A stretch of DNA of 64,000 nucleotides. Source: Blattamonas nauphoetae (Eukaryota > Preaxostyla > Oxymonadida). Both the position numbers and the translations under genes were made by a program. This document shows positions 1 to 12,924 of this stretch, piece after piece. The first letter of the stretch is position 1, and each line of letters opens with the position of its first letter. The DNA lies in the NCBI GenBank assembly GCA_033064195.1, contig JARBJD010000009.1, forward strand, positions 248,001 to 312,000, in the 5' to 3' direction. The notes below the pieces were generated by a model that was not told the DNA's origin, did not search any database, and saw nothing but the letters and a program-made list of their open reading frames with translations.

Positions 1-138
1 AACAAGTTTAACACTCATCCCTTCATCACCTTTAATTTTCGCAATTGCGACGAGCGACTTCATTTCATCCTCCCATTACTTCATCCGAAAGCTCAAAACA
101 CTCCACAAATTATTTGAGGGGCGATCATAATTAAGTTC

Positions 139-1990
139 ATGGAGTTCGTGACTCCATTGTCCTTCTCCAGTGTTGAATACTTCCGCCAGTGCCCTCTAAA
201 CCCTGTGGTTTGTGTGAAATACATATTTGAAACAGTTTTCAAAGGAAAAACTGTAAGGTGGTGGGCACAGTGTAGTGATGACACCCGGGGACATGAGAAG
301 TTTTCATTGCCTACAGGTGAAGCAAATGTAGCTTTCACCCTTCTTCTTCTCCCTGCTGAATCTGAGGACCCCACACAACCGACCTATCAGTTAAACTCAG
401 ATTATTTTGTGACTGGAACATTAGAAAGCTTTGGTATTGCTCGTATTTGCGTTAAATATTCTCAATTTAGAAAATAAAACAATTTCTATCCGCCCTTTGC
501 CAGCGGGAACGACTCCACAAATCATTCCTTTCACGTTTGCTCGCTTCCGTGACGCTTGCGGCTTTGACCCAAATAACATTAATAAATGTTTCGGAAGCTT
601 ATGGACATCTGTCAAATTTTCAATGATAGGAACATTCACCGCCAAACTTGGAGGAGGTGATCTGATGACTGGGCAGAAGTATCAATTCTCTGCAAATTTT
701 CATGTTATGGATCCATTCATTGATAACAAAGCCGAGCCTGTGACTGTATATGAGATAGAGGACAACCAGAAACTCATTGCAAGCCTTTCACAACTCGAAC
801 CAACACAACCTGTAGAAATCATCGTAAAGCCTCTGTATCGAATTAAAGGGCATCATATGCAGGTCATTGGGATCACACAATTGATTCCTCCGAATTATCC
901 CTTCCCACAAGGAGCAGTTCTTCCTTCAGAAGGGATCGAACGCCAAGCCATCTCTGAGCTCGACAATACTGCCGATTCGGAGTTCAATCCATCAGCTAAA
1001 GTGGACACAGCATCGTCGGCTGAAATTGCCGAATTGCGGGCGGAACTTGAGACTCTCAAGCATGAGAAAGAATCCCTCCAGACCGAACGTGACACCATCT
1101 TCCAGCAGTTGGTGACCAACAACCGAGACACACAAGGAAGTCACAGCGAAATCGATCGACTACGAGCTGAGTCTGAAGAAAAGTCAAAAACCATTGATAG
1201 GATTCAAGAACTTCTCGGAGAATCCCAAGCGGAGTGTGAGCAGAAGAACACTGACCTAAAGAGGCTTCGCGCACACCTGAATGCGGTACATGAGTCATAC
1301 AAAGAAGCCCAGGAATCATATGAAGAGTCTCGCCGCACAATCTCCTCGCTTGAACAGTCCCTCGACAAAGCAAAGGCACAGGTCACTGATATTCAACTTC
1401 AGCTCCGAACTCAACAAGGGCTGGATGAGGTCAATGCTGAGATTGACGCCAAGTATCAAAGGATGTCGGCGAAGGAGAGAGTGATGCGAAGGACCATTGA
1501 ACGACTTGACGAAGAAATTGTGAGACTCAAGCTGATTATTGACGATACCTCTGGCTTCACCCACAGCAAGCCTGACGAGATCATCTCTCCGGCTGCCTAC
1601 GATCAGGCTCTGAACAACCTTCTCACACAAAAGAGGTTGAACGAAGAGCAGTCGCAACAGCTCAAAGCACTTCAGGACGAAAAGAGGAAACTGGACGAGG
1701 AGTTGGAGCTGTATCGTTCCAACGTCCCGCCGTGTCACTTCGAAGAGCCGGCTGCTGAGTGTGTTCCACAACCAGACAATCAGACTGCTCAGACAAATCA
1801 GCAGCAAACTGAAGCAATCGTGTTTCCCCCTCCGCCCAGTCAAGCCGAGACACACAATCCACCCAACCCACCCAACCCGGATCTTGTCTTCCATCCGCCC
1901 GTGAAAGCTGAACAGCAATCGGCTTCTCAGCAGCAAAGTGTCATTTCTCCCCGTCATCAGAATCGTTTTGCTCGGGTATCGAACAACTAA
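139..1990 (+). CDS. Hypothetical coiled-coil protein, two exons
   Basis: I do not recognise this protein. Exon 1 is 139-433 and exon 2 is 471-1990; the 37-bp GT-AG intron 434-470 joins them in one frame (604 aa). The first ~250 residues look globular and beta-rich, with no motif I can name. Residues ~280-510 are a long heptad-type coiled coil rich in E, K, Q and L. The tail is rich in Pro and Gln and includes PPNPPNP-type runs. A scaffold or cytoskeletal role is possible but not shown. The start is the first ATG of the long frame; an earlier exon beyond the window edge cannot be excluded. The only long reading on the opposite strand is an antisense shadow. Confidence 0.75.
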
Positions 1991-2240
1991 GATGGCCATA
2001 TGCTCTGAATCTTCTTTTGTTTCCCTTCTTTCTCGTTTCAAGCAAACAATCGCAACACCTCCGTCTGAACAAGATCCACAGAGAATTCTATGGTGATAGA
2101 AAGAGCACAATCATTATTTGAGACAATTTGACAGACTTCCTTAAATAGACGGCAAAAGAATAGAGAATATGTGTTGTGGAACTAACTTCCCTTAATTCCC
2201 CTTCTCCGAAGATATTCTACTCTGTCTCTGCTATATATCA

Positions 2241-3676
2241 CTAATATCTCTTTGTTTGCTTTGGTGGAAGTGGGGGGCGTGGGCTCTCGCCTCTCCGTTG
2301 TCGCCACTCCTTCTGCCTCCATTCGTCTTCGTCCTCTTGTCTGTCCCACGGTGACAATCCCCGTGGTGCCTTCTTTCTTGACAGGCTGTTTCTGGATGTT
2401 GTGCTACCTCTGCGCTGACGACGGCTGTAGTTCGGGCGGTAGATTTCTTCTTCGTCGTCATCGTCGTCGAACCGTTGGCTACGACGGCCACGAGATGTTG
2501 GGGTGGAATAAATCCATTCATCTGCATATGAGTCGAAGGCACTTTCACTGCGTTCACGTGTGTAGTTTGGGGTGCTAGATCTAAACAAGACATGTGAATA
2601 AATTGATAATGAAGAAATGCGAAACCTTCTCACGCTCGTTGTGCGTTGTCGAAGTGGCTGTTGAGTTGATCTTCCTCGAGCTAGAGTTGTGCGTGGTCTT
2701 GGTTCTTCCCTTTCAATGATGAACTGATTCATCTTGTCAAGAATGATACCCTGTTCCTGAATTGTGTAGTTGCATTCATTCAGATTTTCAAGCAGGTCAT
2801 CAATGTACAAATCTTGTTCCTGTCTCTTGCTCATCAACAGATCCACCTCACGATAGAGTGAATCAATAAGTTCGCAGAGTTCCTTCAGATGACTATACAC
2901 GAAATCAGTGTCAGATGGATCGAGAGATGGGAGATCGTACTATGCACAGAAGAGACAGAGAGGACAACATGATGGGTGATAAAAATCGTGTTTGAAAAAC
3001 AATTAAAAAAAGTATAAAATGACATGTAGATCGCGCACCTCGGATGTTGGACGCTCACGAACAATTCTGCTTGATCCAATGAAGCCGCACAACCCGTAAA
3101 TGATGGTCAAGAAGGCACTAAGAGAGAAGTGGGATGTACGATGAGAAGAACAATGTTTGATAACGATGGAATGTAGAAGAGAATAATAAATGCGGATATT
3201 GTTAAAAATGAAGCACAAGAAAAAACAGAGAGAGGGAATGGAGAAGATGAATATTTTGAAAGTCCGAATTGAAAATGAAGAACAGGAAGGAAATATAATA
3301 CAAACTCTCTGTTGTGGGCAACAAATGTGTATTCAGCGTTTGTTGTGACTATTGTAAAGCGATACATGATTCGGGTCAGATCTCGGATTTCCTCAGCGTC
3401 TTCACTTGGATCAGCGACGAGATAGAAAGCATCTGGCGACATGAGTACGAAGTCGATGTCAGCAATGTCAATTTTGTTCTCTTCATCAACCGTCAGGACC
3501 TCTTTCTTTGGATTGACCCAGAAAAAGTGGTCCTGTCTCGCGTTGAGGGCAATCCATCGAAGGTGGAGGCCATTTGCTTCTTCCTTGAGGATAAGGAGAC
3601 CACTTTCAAGCCTATCGATGGATCGCTGGATAAGTTCGTTTGAAGGACGATGAATAGTCATTCTGTGTGATGACAT
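2241..3676 (-). CDS. PH-like domain protein with Arg/Ser-rich tail, four exons
   Basis: Exons on the minus strand are 3676-3306, 3117-3039, 2939-2626 and 2580-2241; the introns are 188, 99 and 45 bp. Together they give one 367-aa frame. Residues ~1-150 read like a pleckstrin-homology fold: a Gly-Leu-Leu-Ile-Leu-Lys first strand, an RWIAL strand, FFWV, a VADP turn and a FVAHNR strand followed by a final helix. After a Leu-rich helical segment (~165-220, probable coiled coil) the tail is rich in Arg, Ser and Asp and ends in a PPLPPK stretch resembling an SH3 ligand. A role in membrane or phosphoinositide binding follows only from the fold guess. The start lies 81 bp from the divergent riboflavin kinase start, so the two genes must share a promoter region. 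An upstream ATG in frame exists (3913) but would overlap RFK. Confidence 0.7.
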
Positions 3677-3757
3677 CTTTACAGAACTCAGATTAAGGGG
3701 TAAAAAGGCAACCCCGCTCTTTCTCCAAACATCTTTCATTTTCTGCATTAACCAGTG
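3677..3757. promoter_or_regulatory. Divergent promoter, PH-like gene / riboflavin kinase
   Basis: These 81 bp are all that separates two oppositely oriented start codons, so both transcripts must start here or inside the opposite gene. No TATA box or other named motif is clear. Confidence 0.45.
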
Positions 3758-4373
3758 ATGACTGTTCAATACCCTGTTCTTTTTGAAGGCAAGGTTCTTC
3801 GTGGTCTCGGACTTGGCTCGTCCAAAGCAGTCCCAACTGGTCTGATAATCCAAAATTATGAACGAGTCTTTTGTTTGTTTCAGTGAATATCGACCCAGAT
3901 TCGAACGTTGCACTTATTTCACAACTTGGATCTGGCGTATTCGCTGGTTTCTTGTGGATCGGAGAAACTTCATCAAAGAACGATTACCAACGACAGGGGT
4001 TTGTTACCTTCAATCACATCATGGACACCTCTTGTTTCCATCTTTTGTAGCTTTTTATCTGTTTTTCATATTGGGATTGCTGTTGGACACGATGAACTCA
4101 CACTCGAAGTAAATATCATCGACGATTCATACTCTGGGGAAGATTGTCATAACAAATATGCATTTCTGTTATGTGTGGGAAAGATCCGTGATCAACTCAA
4201 ATTTGAAAACAGTTTGTTGCCTTCCTTGTCAACTCACCATCGCAGGCGATGAAGGATTCGCTCTTCTTCGACAGCAGATCAAATCTGACGTAAGCACTGC
4301 ACATAAAATGCTTGAAGATAACATTTCTTTCGGATCAACTCTTTTGTCATCTGTATCCGATCTCACAACGTAA
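3758..4373 (+). CDS. RFK: Riboflavin kinase (flavokinase), four exons
   Basis: It phosphorylates riboflavin with ATP to give FMN, the first step of flavin cofactor synthesis in the cytosol. Exons are 3758-3839, 3884-3998, 4051-4172 and 4246-4373; introns are 44, 52 and 73 bp. The total is 447 nt (148 aa), the usual size of a stand-alone eukaryotic flavokinase. Family marks in order: an N-terminal FEGKVLRGLGLGSSK strand and loop, the PTxN motif (PTVN) that binds Mg-ATP, a SGVFAGF strand, the TLEVNIID strand carrying the conserved catalytic Glu, and the C-terminal FALLRQQIKSD helix preceding an alternating hydrophobic helix. No adenylyltransferase (FAD synthetase) domain is attached. No single unspliced reading frame shows the protein, so it is easily missed. 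It is convergent with the COPI-type gene downstream. Confidence 0.85.
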
Positions 4374-4545
4374 TTTTGTGGCGTTTTTCTGAAGACTGTC
4401 TTGTTCAGAGTGCAACACATGATTTTCGGTTCAAATTTTCTTCAGAACGAACAGTCATTCGCTTTCTTTGCATTCTCCAAAGATATCTACAACATGATCG
4501 ACAGTATTAAAAACAGAAAACAAAAAGTGAAATGGTGGGCAGGAC

Positions 4546-5667
4546 TTAATCATCATCAAAGAGTCTGTCATACGCATCTGACATGGCGTGAGTGAACGCC
4601 TTTGAGGCTGCTCGTTTGGCTGCATTTTGAACGGCTGGGTTTTGAGCTGCAGAGACAGCTGCATCAGCTGCCATCGATTGGAGCTGGGGATTGGCTGCCA
4701 TGCTTGAGTACATGCTATCGGTGTTCCCCGATGAAATGGTGGATGTTACCGCGACTTGAGCGGCGGTGGAGGCAAACTGACGGCCTTCTTGGCTGAATAT
4801 AGAGAATGAGAGGAGAAAGAAAGTGATGAAATGTTGATGGACAAATAATGGCAGACGAAGACATAGCAGCACCGACAAGTTCACCAGCGAATCCACCAGA
4901 CTGTTGGTTAGACGATTCGAGAGCGTGAGGTTCACTCATCGCCTGTTGGGCAGGATAGTTGTCAGACTGTGCGACTGATTGCTGCGCCAATGTTTGATAA
5001 TCCTTCCGAACTTGCTTTTTCCAGTTTCGATCACAGCAGCACAAAATAAGCTGCATCAATCCTACAATTGCAGCAAATACTCCCACAACGTATCCAATGA
5101 CAACAAAGTTTTTGATTCCGTCAAATGAAGCCATTGCGAGCGACCCCAAGCTAAAAGACAAGAAAATGATCACAAAAACTAAGATATTCCAAACAAAATC
5201 AAGAAAATAGCGCGATATGTTGGACTCATGAGGAACGGGACAAATCTGAAAATGAGGGTGATTCGAAATTCAAGGAGAATTAGAATCAATCCACCAAGTC
5301 TAAATAGAGTTGATTAGCAAAGAGAAATGAATGCCAGGAAAGCATGAATAAAAAAGAATTCATACAATGAATAGACAGCGAAGAGGAAGTTTGTGAGAGA
5401 TGTCGCGAAAAGTTTTTTCGTGATCAAAATGATCGGGCAGAGAACCCCAATGGCACCAATCAGTGCCAAACATGAAATTATAACAAGAATTGTCACAGAA
5501 ATCTTCATGCACTTAGAGGTGTAGCATCCTCTGGTTGCTTGCCAGCATCCTTGAGCAGCCGCCTTTTCTTCGGCAGCAGTATACTGTGTAATTGGTTGTG
5601 AATTGGACTGAGCAGTAATAGGTGCTTGCTCAGACGCTGTAGGTTCTGAATAGAATGAATCACTCAT
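4546..5667 (-). CDS. COPI-associated/TVP15-type membrane protein, four exons
   Basis: Exons are 5667-5366, 5299-5180, 5150-4863 and 4792-4546; introns are 66, 29 and 70 bp. They join in one 318-aa frame. An acidic, Thr/Gln-rich N-terminus (~45 aa) is followed by four hydrophobic segments (about residues 52-72, 90-110, 125-142 and 155-178). Segment 2 runs into LILILLEF and a short loop before segment 3, an arrangement like COPI-associated (TVP15-type) Golgi membrane proteins. A CCC cluster follows segment 4 and may be palmitoylated. The cytosolic C-terminal tail is Ala/Gln-rich and ends in DDD. By family this would be a Golgi/vesicle membrane protein. The family call is by pattern only, while the gene model is well supported by frame continuity. 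Confidence 0.6.
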
Positions 5668-5769
5668 GGATGAAAAATGCGGGTATGATCGTTCTCGGGA
5701 CAATTCCACATCACAAATCAAGCTGTGTTGAACATGTAGACACGACAGTACACACATTTCCAAAACTAA

Positions 5770-6050
5770 GTGACTCGCTGACACATTTTGTGAGGCAACT
5801 CGTCTTCAGACAATCCTTCCCTCACACTCAGATTGAAAAGGTTCACAGCACACTCGTGCACTGTTTGTTCGTCGTCCTTTTACTCCAGTGTTTCCTTCAA
5901 TCCGTTGATGAGCTGGTGCAGCGCGTAAACAGTGGCACTTGTGATGTCAGAGACGCCCTCACACACAGAGAGGCGTCCGTGGAGGAGCGACAACGCTTTC
6001 TGTTCACACCACACCTTGGAGGTGTTGAAGACGTGTCTTAGCGGGTGATG
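5770..6050 (-). pseudogene. Truncated host gene fragment (helical-repeat-like)
   Basis: Read on the minus strand this stretch gives a coding-looking peptide (Leu/His/Val-rich helices such as LLHGRLSVCEG and VYALHQLINGL) interrupted by at least one stop. It is cut off where the inverted-repeat element begins near 6118. It resembles the alpha-helical repeat proteins common in such protists. No specific family is recognised. It looks like the remnant of a gene broken by the neighbouring transposon. Confidence 0.35.
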
Positions 6051-6131
6051 TGGTTGGTACTTGTTCGGTCTACATGCGTTGAGATCGCAGAGAGGAAGAA
6101 AGAGGATTGTTCAGATATAGGGGGTGCATTA

Positions 6132-7115
6132 ATTACGTCCCCTCAGGTTTTTTCAATATCTGTTAAGTTAACCTTACTGGATTTTTCGTGAATGTCTTAA
6201 ACATTGGTAAGTCATGTTTCTGTTCAAATTTTCGATATTTTGTGTGATAGATCTCTCAATTCACTCATTTCTGATGGTGATTGACGAATATTTTCAGCTA
6301 TGAGAAACACTTCCAGAAATCATTTCATTATCAGAGTTCTTTTCAACTCTTTTATCGTGCAGTGTTCTAAAAATGTAAAATAAGAGCCTCATTCACATGT
6401 GTGGTGGAAAAATGAAAAGTCATTCGTTTTTCATTGGAAGGTATGAAAGTTGAGTTTTATCACCGATATCACTTATGTCATCTTCTTATAATCTTAGAAA
6501 GACGTAAAAATGTTCAAAATGAGACTTGAATCGAATCACTTTCAAGATCCACGAAGAAGTCAGTGAAAACTCGAACCATGGTTGAAATTTCCATATGTTG
6601 AGGAAACGTGTATTTCTTCCCCTATTTCCAGAAACGAAAACTGATTTTGAGAAATGAAAATCGCAATACCTCTTTCGAGAGGATCGATTGATGAAGCGAA
6701 CGAAAAGATGCATGGTTTCGTTGAAATCGACTGTCATTGACTTTAATCATCTTTGAAGCATGTTTTGAGAGTGTCTTTCGGAATGGAGATGTGGATAGAC
6801 ATATGGGAATCTGTGTTGTTGACGGTGGTGTGGATTCTCCACTTACCTTCCAATGGGAAGATATTTGTTTATTCTTCAACAATTTGTGTCTTTTTCATGT
6901 ATTTGAATCCGTAGAATGGACATCCTCTTAAAATAATGTGATAGTTGATTGGGATTCGTGTGTCTGAAACAGGAACTCTGCTGAAAATCGTAAATTAAGA
7001 AGTATCATTGTGAAATGTGTTCACTAATCTGAGCATCACAGATGTTTATGACTCATATCGGTATTGGTCATTGTCTTCATTCATCATATATCGAGAAAAC
7101 CTGAGGGGACGTAAT
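6132..7115. mobile_element. 984-bp MITE, TA target duplication
   Basis: The ends are inverted repeats starting ATTACGTCCCCTCAGGTTTT, with about 25 of the outer 29 bases matching. TA lies on both sides (6130-6131, 7116-7117). Removing the element would join GGGGGTGCATTA to CAGGGTGGCC, exactly the sequence seen at the opposite end of the host element near 13399-13411. This confirms an insertion into that element's left tip. No coding capacity is seen. Confidence 0.75.
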
Positions 7116-7117
7116 TA

Positions 7118-7592
7118 CAGGGTGGCCCAGAGGAACTGGGACCGAATTATTCTCCACCAATTTATCGTTATTTTCCATTTCCTTCAAAATTCCTCGAACA
7201 ATTGACATTCTCCTTATTTTGAAAAAACACCGAGACAATCAAAAAAGTTTGAGAATGAAGTGCGGGTGTTTGCGATCTGTTCGTCCATTGTCGTATCAAG
7301 TGGTCCACTGTGATTATCGTCCCGACAAACCTTATCTCCATCATGCGTATGTTCCCCTTCTTCCATATTTTCTTCCTTATTTGTCTTTTCAGCGATAATT
7401 GGTTTGTGACTTCCTACTCACACAATTGGGCAAAGATGAGTTATTGAACCATGGAAATGGTATGACATGCTAGTTTAAGTCTTTTAACCTTTTTCTTCCA
7501 TTTTAGTGGTTGTTGTGCTATTTTGTATTCTTTCGGGGGATGACCGTCGAAAGACAGGCCAGTTTTGTCATAATTCAGCTTGATCTGATAAA
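7118..7592 (+). repeat. Left inverted arm of the 7.3-kb element
   Basis: It matches 12925-13399 in reverse complement almost base for base, ending at a shared GATCTGATAAA. The 270 bases from 7593 to 7863 hold no gene I can support. Confidence 0.85.
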
Positions 7593-7863
7593 GCAAACAT
7601 GACTACGGGCGTTAAATGTCGGATCCAGGACTAATCTAATCTCGAAAAGCTGCATGATGGTTATGTTGGAGCTTAAATGAGGACTCTGAATGAAGCAAAC
7701 CAAACTGAGGAAAATTGAAGTGTACCCGAGTCTTTGTCCCCTCTGCCTCTTATTCTGCTCGTTTTATGTTCCTTTCATTCATTGATCTTCTTTTCTCTTC
7801 GTTTTCTCCTCGCACTGAGTCCAATCGATTCAATCGCAATTGGTGACATTTGTAATCATATAA

Positions 7864-10800
7864 TAGTGCCCTCAGAAACCCGCGCAAAATACATAAACCC
7901 GCGCAAAATCCATTTAATCAAAAATCATGATGAATTAATTCCGATGATCTCGAATTTCACTCCTTTTTAATCATAAACACTTCGTTACCAAGTGAATTCA
8001 AACGAACTTTTTATTTCTGGTTTGATCTCAATTGAATTCTTCAAAAGTGTGTAATATTGATGGTAATTGTGTTTGAAATGATGAAACAATGATGAAAAGA
8101 AAGATTCAATGTGTGGTTTTCAGATATTGGTGTTTCTGAAGGATCTCTGGCGCCTCCATGTTCCACACAAGATCGATGTTCCCTCCGCTTCTGCTCCACC
8201 ACATTAGTTTTGTCGATGTTTCCAGAGATGAAGAGGTCAATGGTATGAATTGGATAAATGATTCTGTCGATATTGGTCTTTGTCAGACTTTGAAGGGTGT
8301 GTGAGCAGAGTGACGATGCCAGCGCTGGCAGCGAGGTGTCCAAACTGCGGCTATGCTCCTCCAAGTTCGGCAGCCGAAGTGAAAGTGTTCTGAGATAGAA
8401 GAGAGAGGAATGAAAAGAAGGAGATGAGAAAGGGGACGGAGAAGAAGAAAGAGTACTTGAAAATTGAGAGAACGAGTGAGAGGAGGAACAGACGTTGCGA
8501 CACACTGTGACGTTCACGTCTTCACGTTAAGCGAACTCCATTTCCTTGCTTCTGACCTGTGCCACGTGTTTTCTCTCCCCTCGCTTGTAAACTCCCACGT
8601 TCTCACACTTCCCTCCTCGTGTTTCTCTCCTTGCTTCGTGCTTGTCAGGCTTGATTCTGAGAAGAGAGAGTCCTCAGACAGAACACACCCATGGGAAGAG
8701 TGGATACAGTAGTGGATGAAAGATGGTGGTAGTAGTGCTGAAGAAAGTGAATGAAACTTGCATCTGTCTCCAAGTCGTTCTCAACCAGGAGTCGAGTTCT
8801 TTTCATATTAGTGGAGATCAGCAACGATTCACCCCCACCCAAACACATCCTCCGAATCCACTTTGTGCGATCAATGAGAATCCGATCGAGATGGTTTGAC
8901 ACGGAGTGGATTCGTCTCTGCAGACGCTCGATCATCGACTTCTCGTCCTCCAACAAACATGTTGGAAGACACGACAGGAGGGAGCAGGATTTCGATAAGA
9001 GAGAACAGTTCGTCTTCATCCTACGATGAAACGTTGTTGGCCATTGTATTCAGACCTTTCAACATAATCTTGCTTGTCGTCGAGTCGTTTTGACTTGCTC
9101 GAACGTCGTGTGTAGGATCCTGAAGACAGTGGAGAGGGAGATGTTCGCTTTAACCACACCGAACAGTCCAGTCGATCGAGAGATTGATTAGAAACGGCAT
9201 CCATCCATAACAACATCACTCCACGACTTGATCAGAGCAAATCCCAAAAGAAACGCAGAGGAGACATTCATGTTCGTCATCGAGAGAGGAACACACACGG
9301 TGATGACAGTTGGGGTGGAAAAGTGACGATCAGCGATGACAAATCCAGATTCACGTTGTCTGTCCGGAGTTCGAAGTGAGTATCTTCTCCAATGTCAAGT
9401 TGTATCGATGGTGTTCGTCCACATCTGTGGATGACTGTGCTGTTGAGAGGCGATCAAGAGTCATCAGCAGTGATTGACGCCATACTGACTGATATCCACG
9501 ATTCGCAACGTCAAACCCGCTCTCATCAACTCCAACTGGGCTCACGTGTTTTGTCAGATAGAACAGAAGCGAGGATCGTCAACAGCAATCCATTACGAGA
9601 AGCTAAATCCTAGCGAGAACAAGAAGGGGGAATTTGGGTGAGAGTTATTGCTCAGAGACAACATGTCGTGGAGATTGATGAGAATGAATGTGTTCTGTCC
9701 CCAGTGTCGCTCGCTCGCCCAATCGACGACACAAACATCTCCAGTCTTTCGGGTGGGACGAGATAAGAGCGTGGAGAGGTGACAAGATTCCACTTCGAAG
9801 AGTACGTCACGAAGATCTCGTGGGTCTCGTCCGCGAGAGCCTGCTGTAGATCTGTCCATTTTGAGACGGAGTGGTTACTGTGAATGTCACGTTGTTGATG
9901 AAGTAATCCAGCGAGTGATGAGACCCTTCCATGGTAAGGACGACAGCTGCGCCTCATGTGTCGAATGTGAGGGTGTCAAGTTCGAATGACGAGACATCTT
10001 TCAGAACTGCCGAGATCATAGTCCCGTTCTCTATCTCTCCTTCTGTTGTCGCGCGAGTGATGGATTCGAACTTCGAGTTGGCCACATTCATAGTTGTGCT
10101 CGTCTGTCCTCTGATCAACGCATCATTCAAGTTTGGCACGTTGAAGTCATCAATTTCGAGAGCGCCTGATGTTTTTGCAAAGACGAGAGGATAGGGAAGG
10201 GATGCTGAACTTGTGAATGTGCTTTGGGAGACAACCAGTTTTCCGGCTGCAATCAGAAGATACGCTGTGTTCGAATTCCGAACAAACGAGGACGATGCGG
10301 TCGAGACGATTAGAGCTCCGGCAACGTCCTCCTTCACTTCTCGGAATCGAGTGATTTGGACACCTTTGATTCCATGGCCGGTCTTGTAGAGGAGGTCGAA
10401 CTGAGGGAAGAGCTGGCTGAATCCAGCGAGGAAGGCGAGATGCTCTGCTGTCTTCTCTTTCTCGTGATTCACAACCATCGGCGGTTGGAGGACAATATCA
10501 GCTCCGAGAGATGTTGAGATCGACAGAGCATACGACCTGTTGATATGTGCGTTCTCAAACACATGAACTGTGATGTCTTTGACAGCGAGAGAGATGCGAG
10601 CTGGGGCGTTGAACTGTGAGACGATCTGCTTCGCGACGTCGGCGATTGTTTCTGTGTCAATCGAACTTGGCGGTGGGACAATTTCGACAGTCTGTCTTTC
10701 GACACGGACACTTTCGCCTTCGAAGATCTCGTCCTCGTCTAACTGAATGACGCAGGGTTTGGGCATTCCGGTGGCAGTAGCGTTCTCATGAGTGGTTGGG

Positions 10801-12590
10801 TTGGTTACGAACTCGGTGTAGTTGGTGAGCATGGACGTCAGCTTTGTGATTGCCTGGAGAAGCGGGTCGACAACAGCGAGAGCAGTGTGAACAACATCAA
10901 ACACGAAAAGAATATTGACTTGGATTTGAGGAGAGTCCATCAGAACATCGACGTTGATGGCCAGGCTCTTCTCGATGAGGATTTGGACGGAGAGAGGGAG
11001 AGGCTGCAGCTTGAACGAGGGGTCGTGGAGTCTGTCGAACGTGATGAAATAGACTGGGTGCCTGACAGCGAATGGCTGTCGCCTGGGAGAGGGCGGACGT
11101 CCAAAATCGTCATCGATTGGACTCCGATGGTGCAGTAGGCCCTCGCTTCTTTGAAGGATGAGACTGACGACTTGGATGCTCTCAATCGACATGCTCATGA
11201 GCGGGTCTCGGATGGGGATCAACGAGCTCAGTTTTCGTGTTGATTCCAGCTCTGTGTGTGGAGATGTTGGCGAAGTGAGAGTCTGCCAACTGAACTTTTC
11301 CGCCTGTCTGTACAATCACACTTTTGGCGAATGATGAGCTATTCCATCGATTTTCACTTTCGACAGGGCGAGAGAACCTCCAGTAACAGAGGCGAGTGGA
11401 CACGTCATTCCACTCACATCCGACAAAACTTCAGAGAGTGTGTTGGCTTTCACCGAGAAGAGAGCCTCGGAAAAGAAGCTAGTCAGCGACGAGACATCAT
11501 CTGTCGTGTCGGCGAGGACGAGCGAGGCGAGTGAAGTGTCGACAAGGCTGGCTGAGGAGTAAGTGGAGGAGATGAAAGTGGCAGTGGATTCGACGAATCT
11601 AACGAGATTGATCCCACACTCAATCTCAACGATGGATACATTGAGGGGAGAGAAATGAAGGCGGTTGTGGGAGTGCCTGTGAATTCGATGCCAGACAGCG
11701 TTACCGATCCGATGGCGATTTAGGCTGAGTTGATAGCGAAGACATCCGTGGTGAGTGATAGATCATTCGCTCTGATTCGAGTTCCACTTGTGTGCGACTT
11801 GAATGTGAGGCCACGTTCAGAGTGAAGGTGAAATCCTTTCTTGTGAAGTTGACCCATCCGGAACATGTCAGCGAATATTCTGTGTCGATTTGGATGACTG
11901 CTGAGCTCTGTGGGAGTGAAGTGTCCTTCTCTTGACTCGCATCGGAAGCGACTATTGTCAGCAATGTTGTCCTCCCACTCGATACTTATTTTGGCTGATG
12001 TCAAAACGAGCTTGTCCAGCGACAGGTCGGGAGTGGAGATGAAGACATCTTCCGCTTTGGTGGCTTCGTTGGATGTGAATAGGAGATTTGAGAGGAGGAA
12101 GTCAGCTTTGTCTGTTTCGATGAAGAAATGGATCGCACCTCTAAGTTCACTCGACTCGCTCAGCTTGTAGCTCTTGAATGTCGATGACGAGATCGAGAGG
12201 GAAGATGTGCTCAACACTGATGCTGAAATTGCTGCTCCTTTTTCGAGGTTTGAGTGGACGTTGCAGAAGCGTGATCAAGACTTTCCGAAGATTGTGAATC
12301 CTGTTTTGACAAGATGGCCAGTGTTGGAGATGGCTATTCAGGGCTTTGTTTCACTTCGTTCGGTCTCACAATCAGAACCAGTCATCCAAACGACGATATA
12401 TAGATCCGGTAAAGTGTTTCACACGAATCTGACCCACTTTTTGATCTTGATCAACCTCTCTTTTATTCAATTTTAAGAAACTAGGTCTAAAAAGTGAAAA
12501 TATGAGATGGAAGGACTTAATTCATGATGATGATCAACATTTTGGATTTTGCGCGGGTTTATGGATAAAAGCGGGTTTTTGAGGGCACTA
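7864..12590. mobile_element. Nested 4.7-kb element with TAA target duplication
   Basis: The terminal inverted repeats start TAGTGCCCTCA and run about 48 bp at roughly 85% match, with an internal AAACCCGC motif repeated in each. TAA directly flanks both ends (7861-7863 and 12591-12593), a 3-bp duplication of PIF/Harbinger type. No transposase is visible. The interior is a decayed host-like gene on the minus strand, so this is a non-autonomous, cargo-bearing element. Confidence 0.65.
8040..12300 (-). pseudogene. Decayed beta-helix-type surface protein gene (transposon cargo)
   Basis: Minus-strand coding pieces lie in changing frames, the longest being 11315-9954 (453 aa) and 12217-11720 (165 aa). 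Several show the short strand-turn repeats of right-handed beta-helix proteins: runs of Ser/Thr/Val with a periodic ...SxF...L.., for example SSFELDTLTF and SLSISSSTF. Such repeats are typical of Pmp/BspA-like surface proteins of protists. No single frame spans the region, and splicing alone does not explain all the shifts, so I treat it as a pseudogene. The stretch 8040-9950 is the most degraded and gives only short peptides. Confidence 0.4.
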
Positions 12591-12924
12591 TAAAAGAACA
12601 AAAAAACAGCTTCAAGAGTATTCCTCTCCTAAGAGGACGTCCAATCTTGCTAATTTGGAATTCGTTTCTCCTTCTGATCGGCGTTTCGAGTGGTTCTGTT
12701 TCAATTCCAATCAAGATCGGTACAAATAGGCTGTACAGAAACAAAATAAGAAAATTGAGGGCAAACCGGTATTCTCTTCAGGTGACTGACAGGGGTGACG
12801 AACAGGAGGTGAACAGACGGGTGTTCTCACACATTTTGCTAGTAGCCCCAAAGTAACAATAAATCACGGGGTTGATTTGTCCCAAGTACGAACGTCGGCA
12901 TTTTATTTCCCAATTCAGGTTGGT

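Noticed and set aside
1316-2110. 264-codon minus-strand frame over the coiled-coil gene
   Set aside because: It overlaps the sense coiled coil completely and has a Leu/Arg-rich composition expected of an antisense reading.
3858-4373. Three short plus-strand frames treated as separate small proteins
   Set aside because: They are exons and introns of the spliced riboflavin kinase gene read through without splicing.
9954-11315. 453-codon frame as an intact gene
   Set aside because: Related coding pieces continue on both sides in other frames and the ends do not match splice sites; more likely part of a decayed larger gene.
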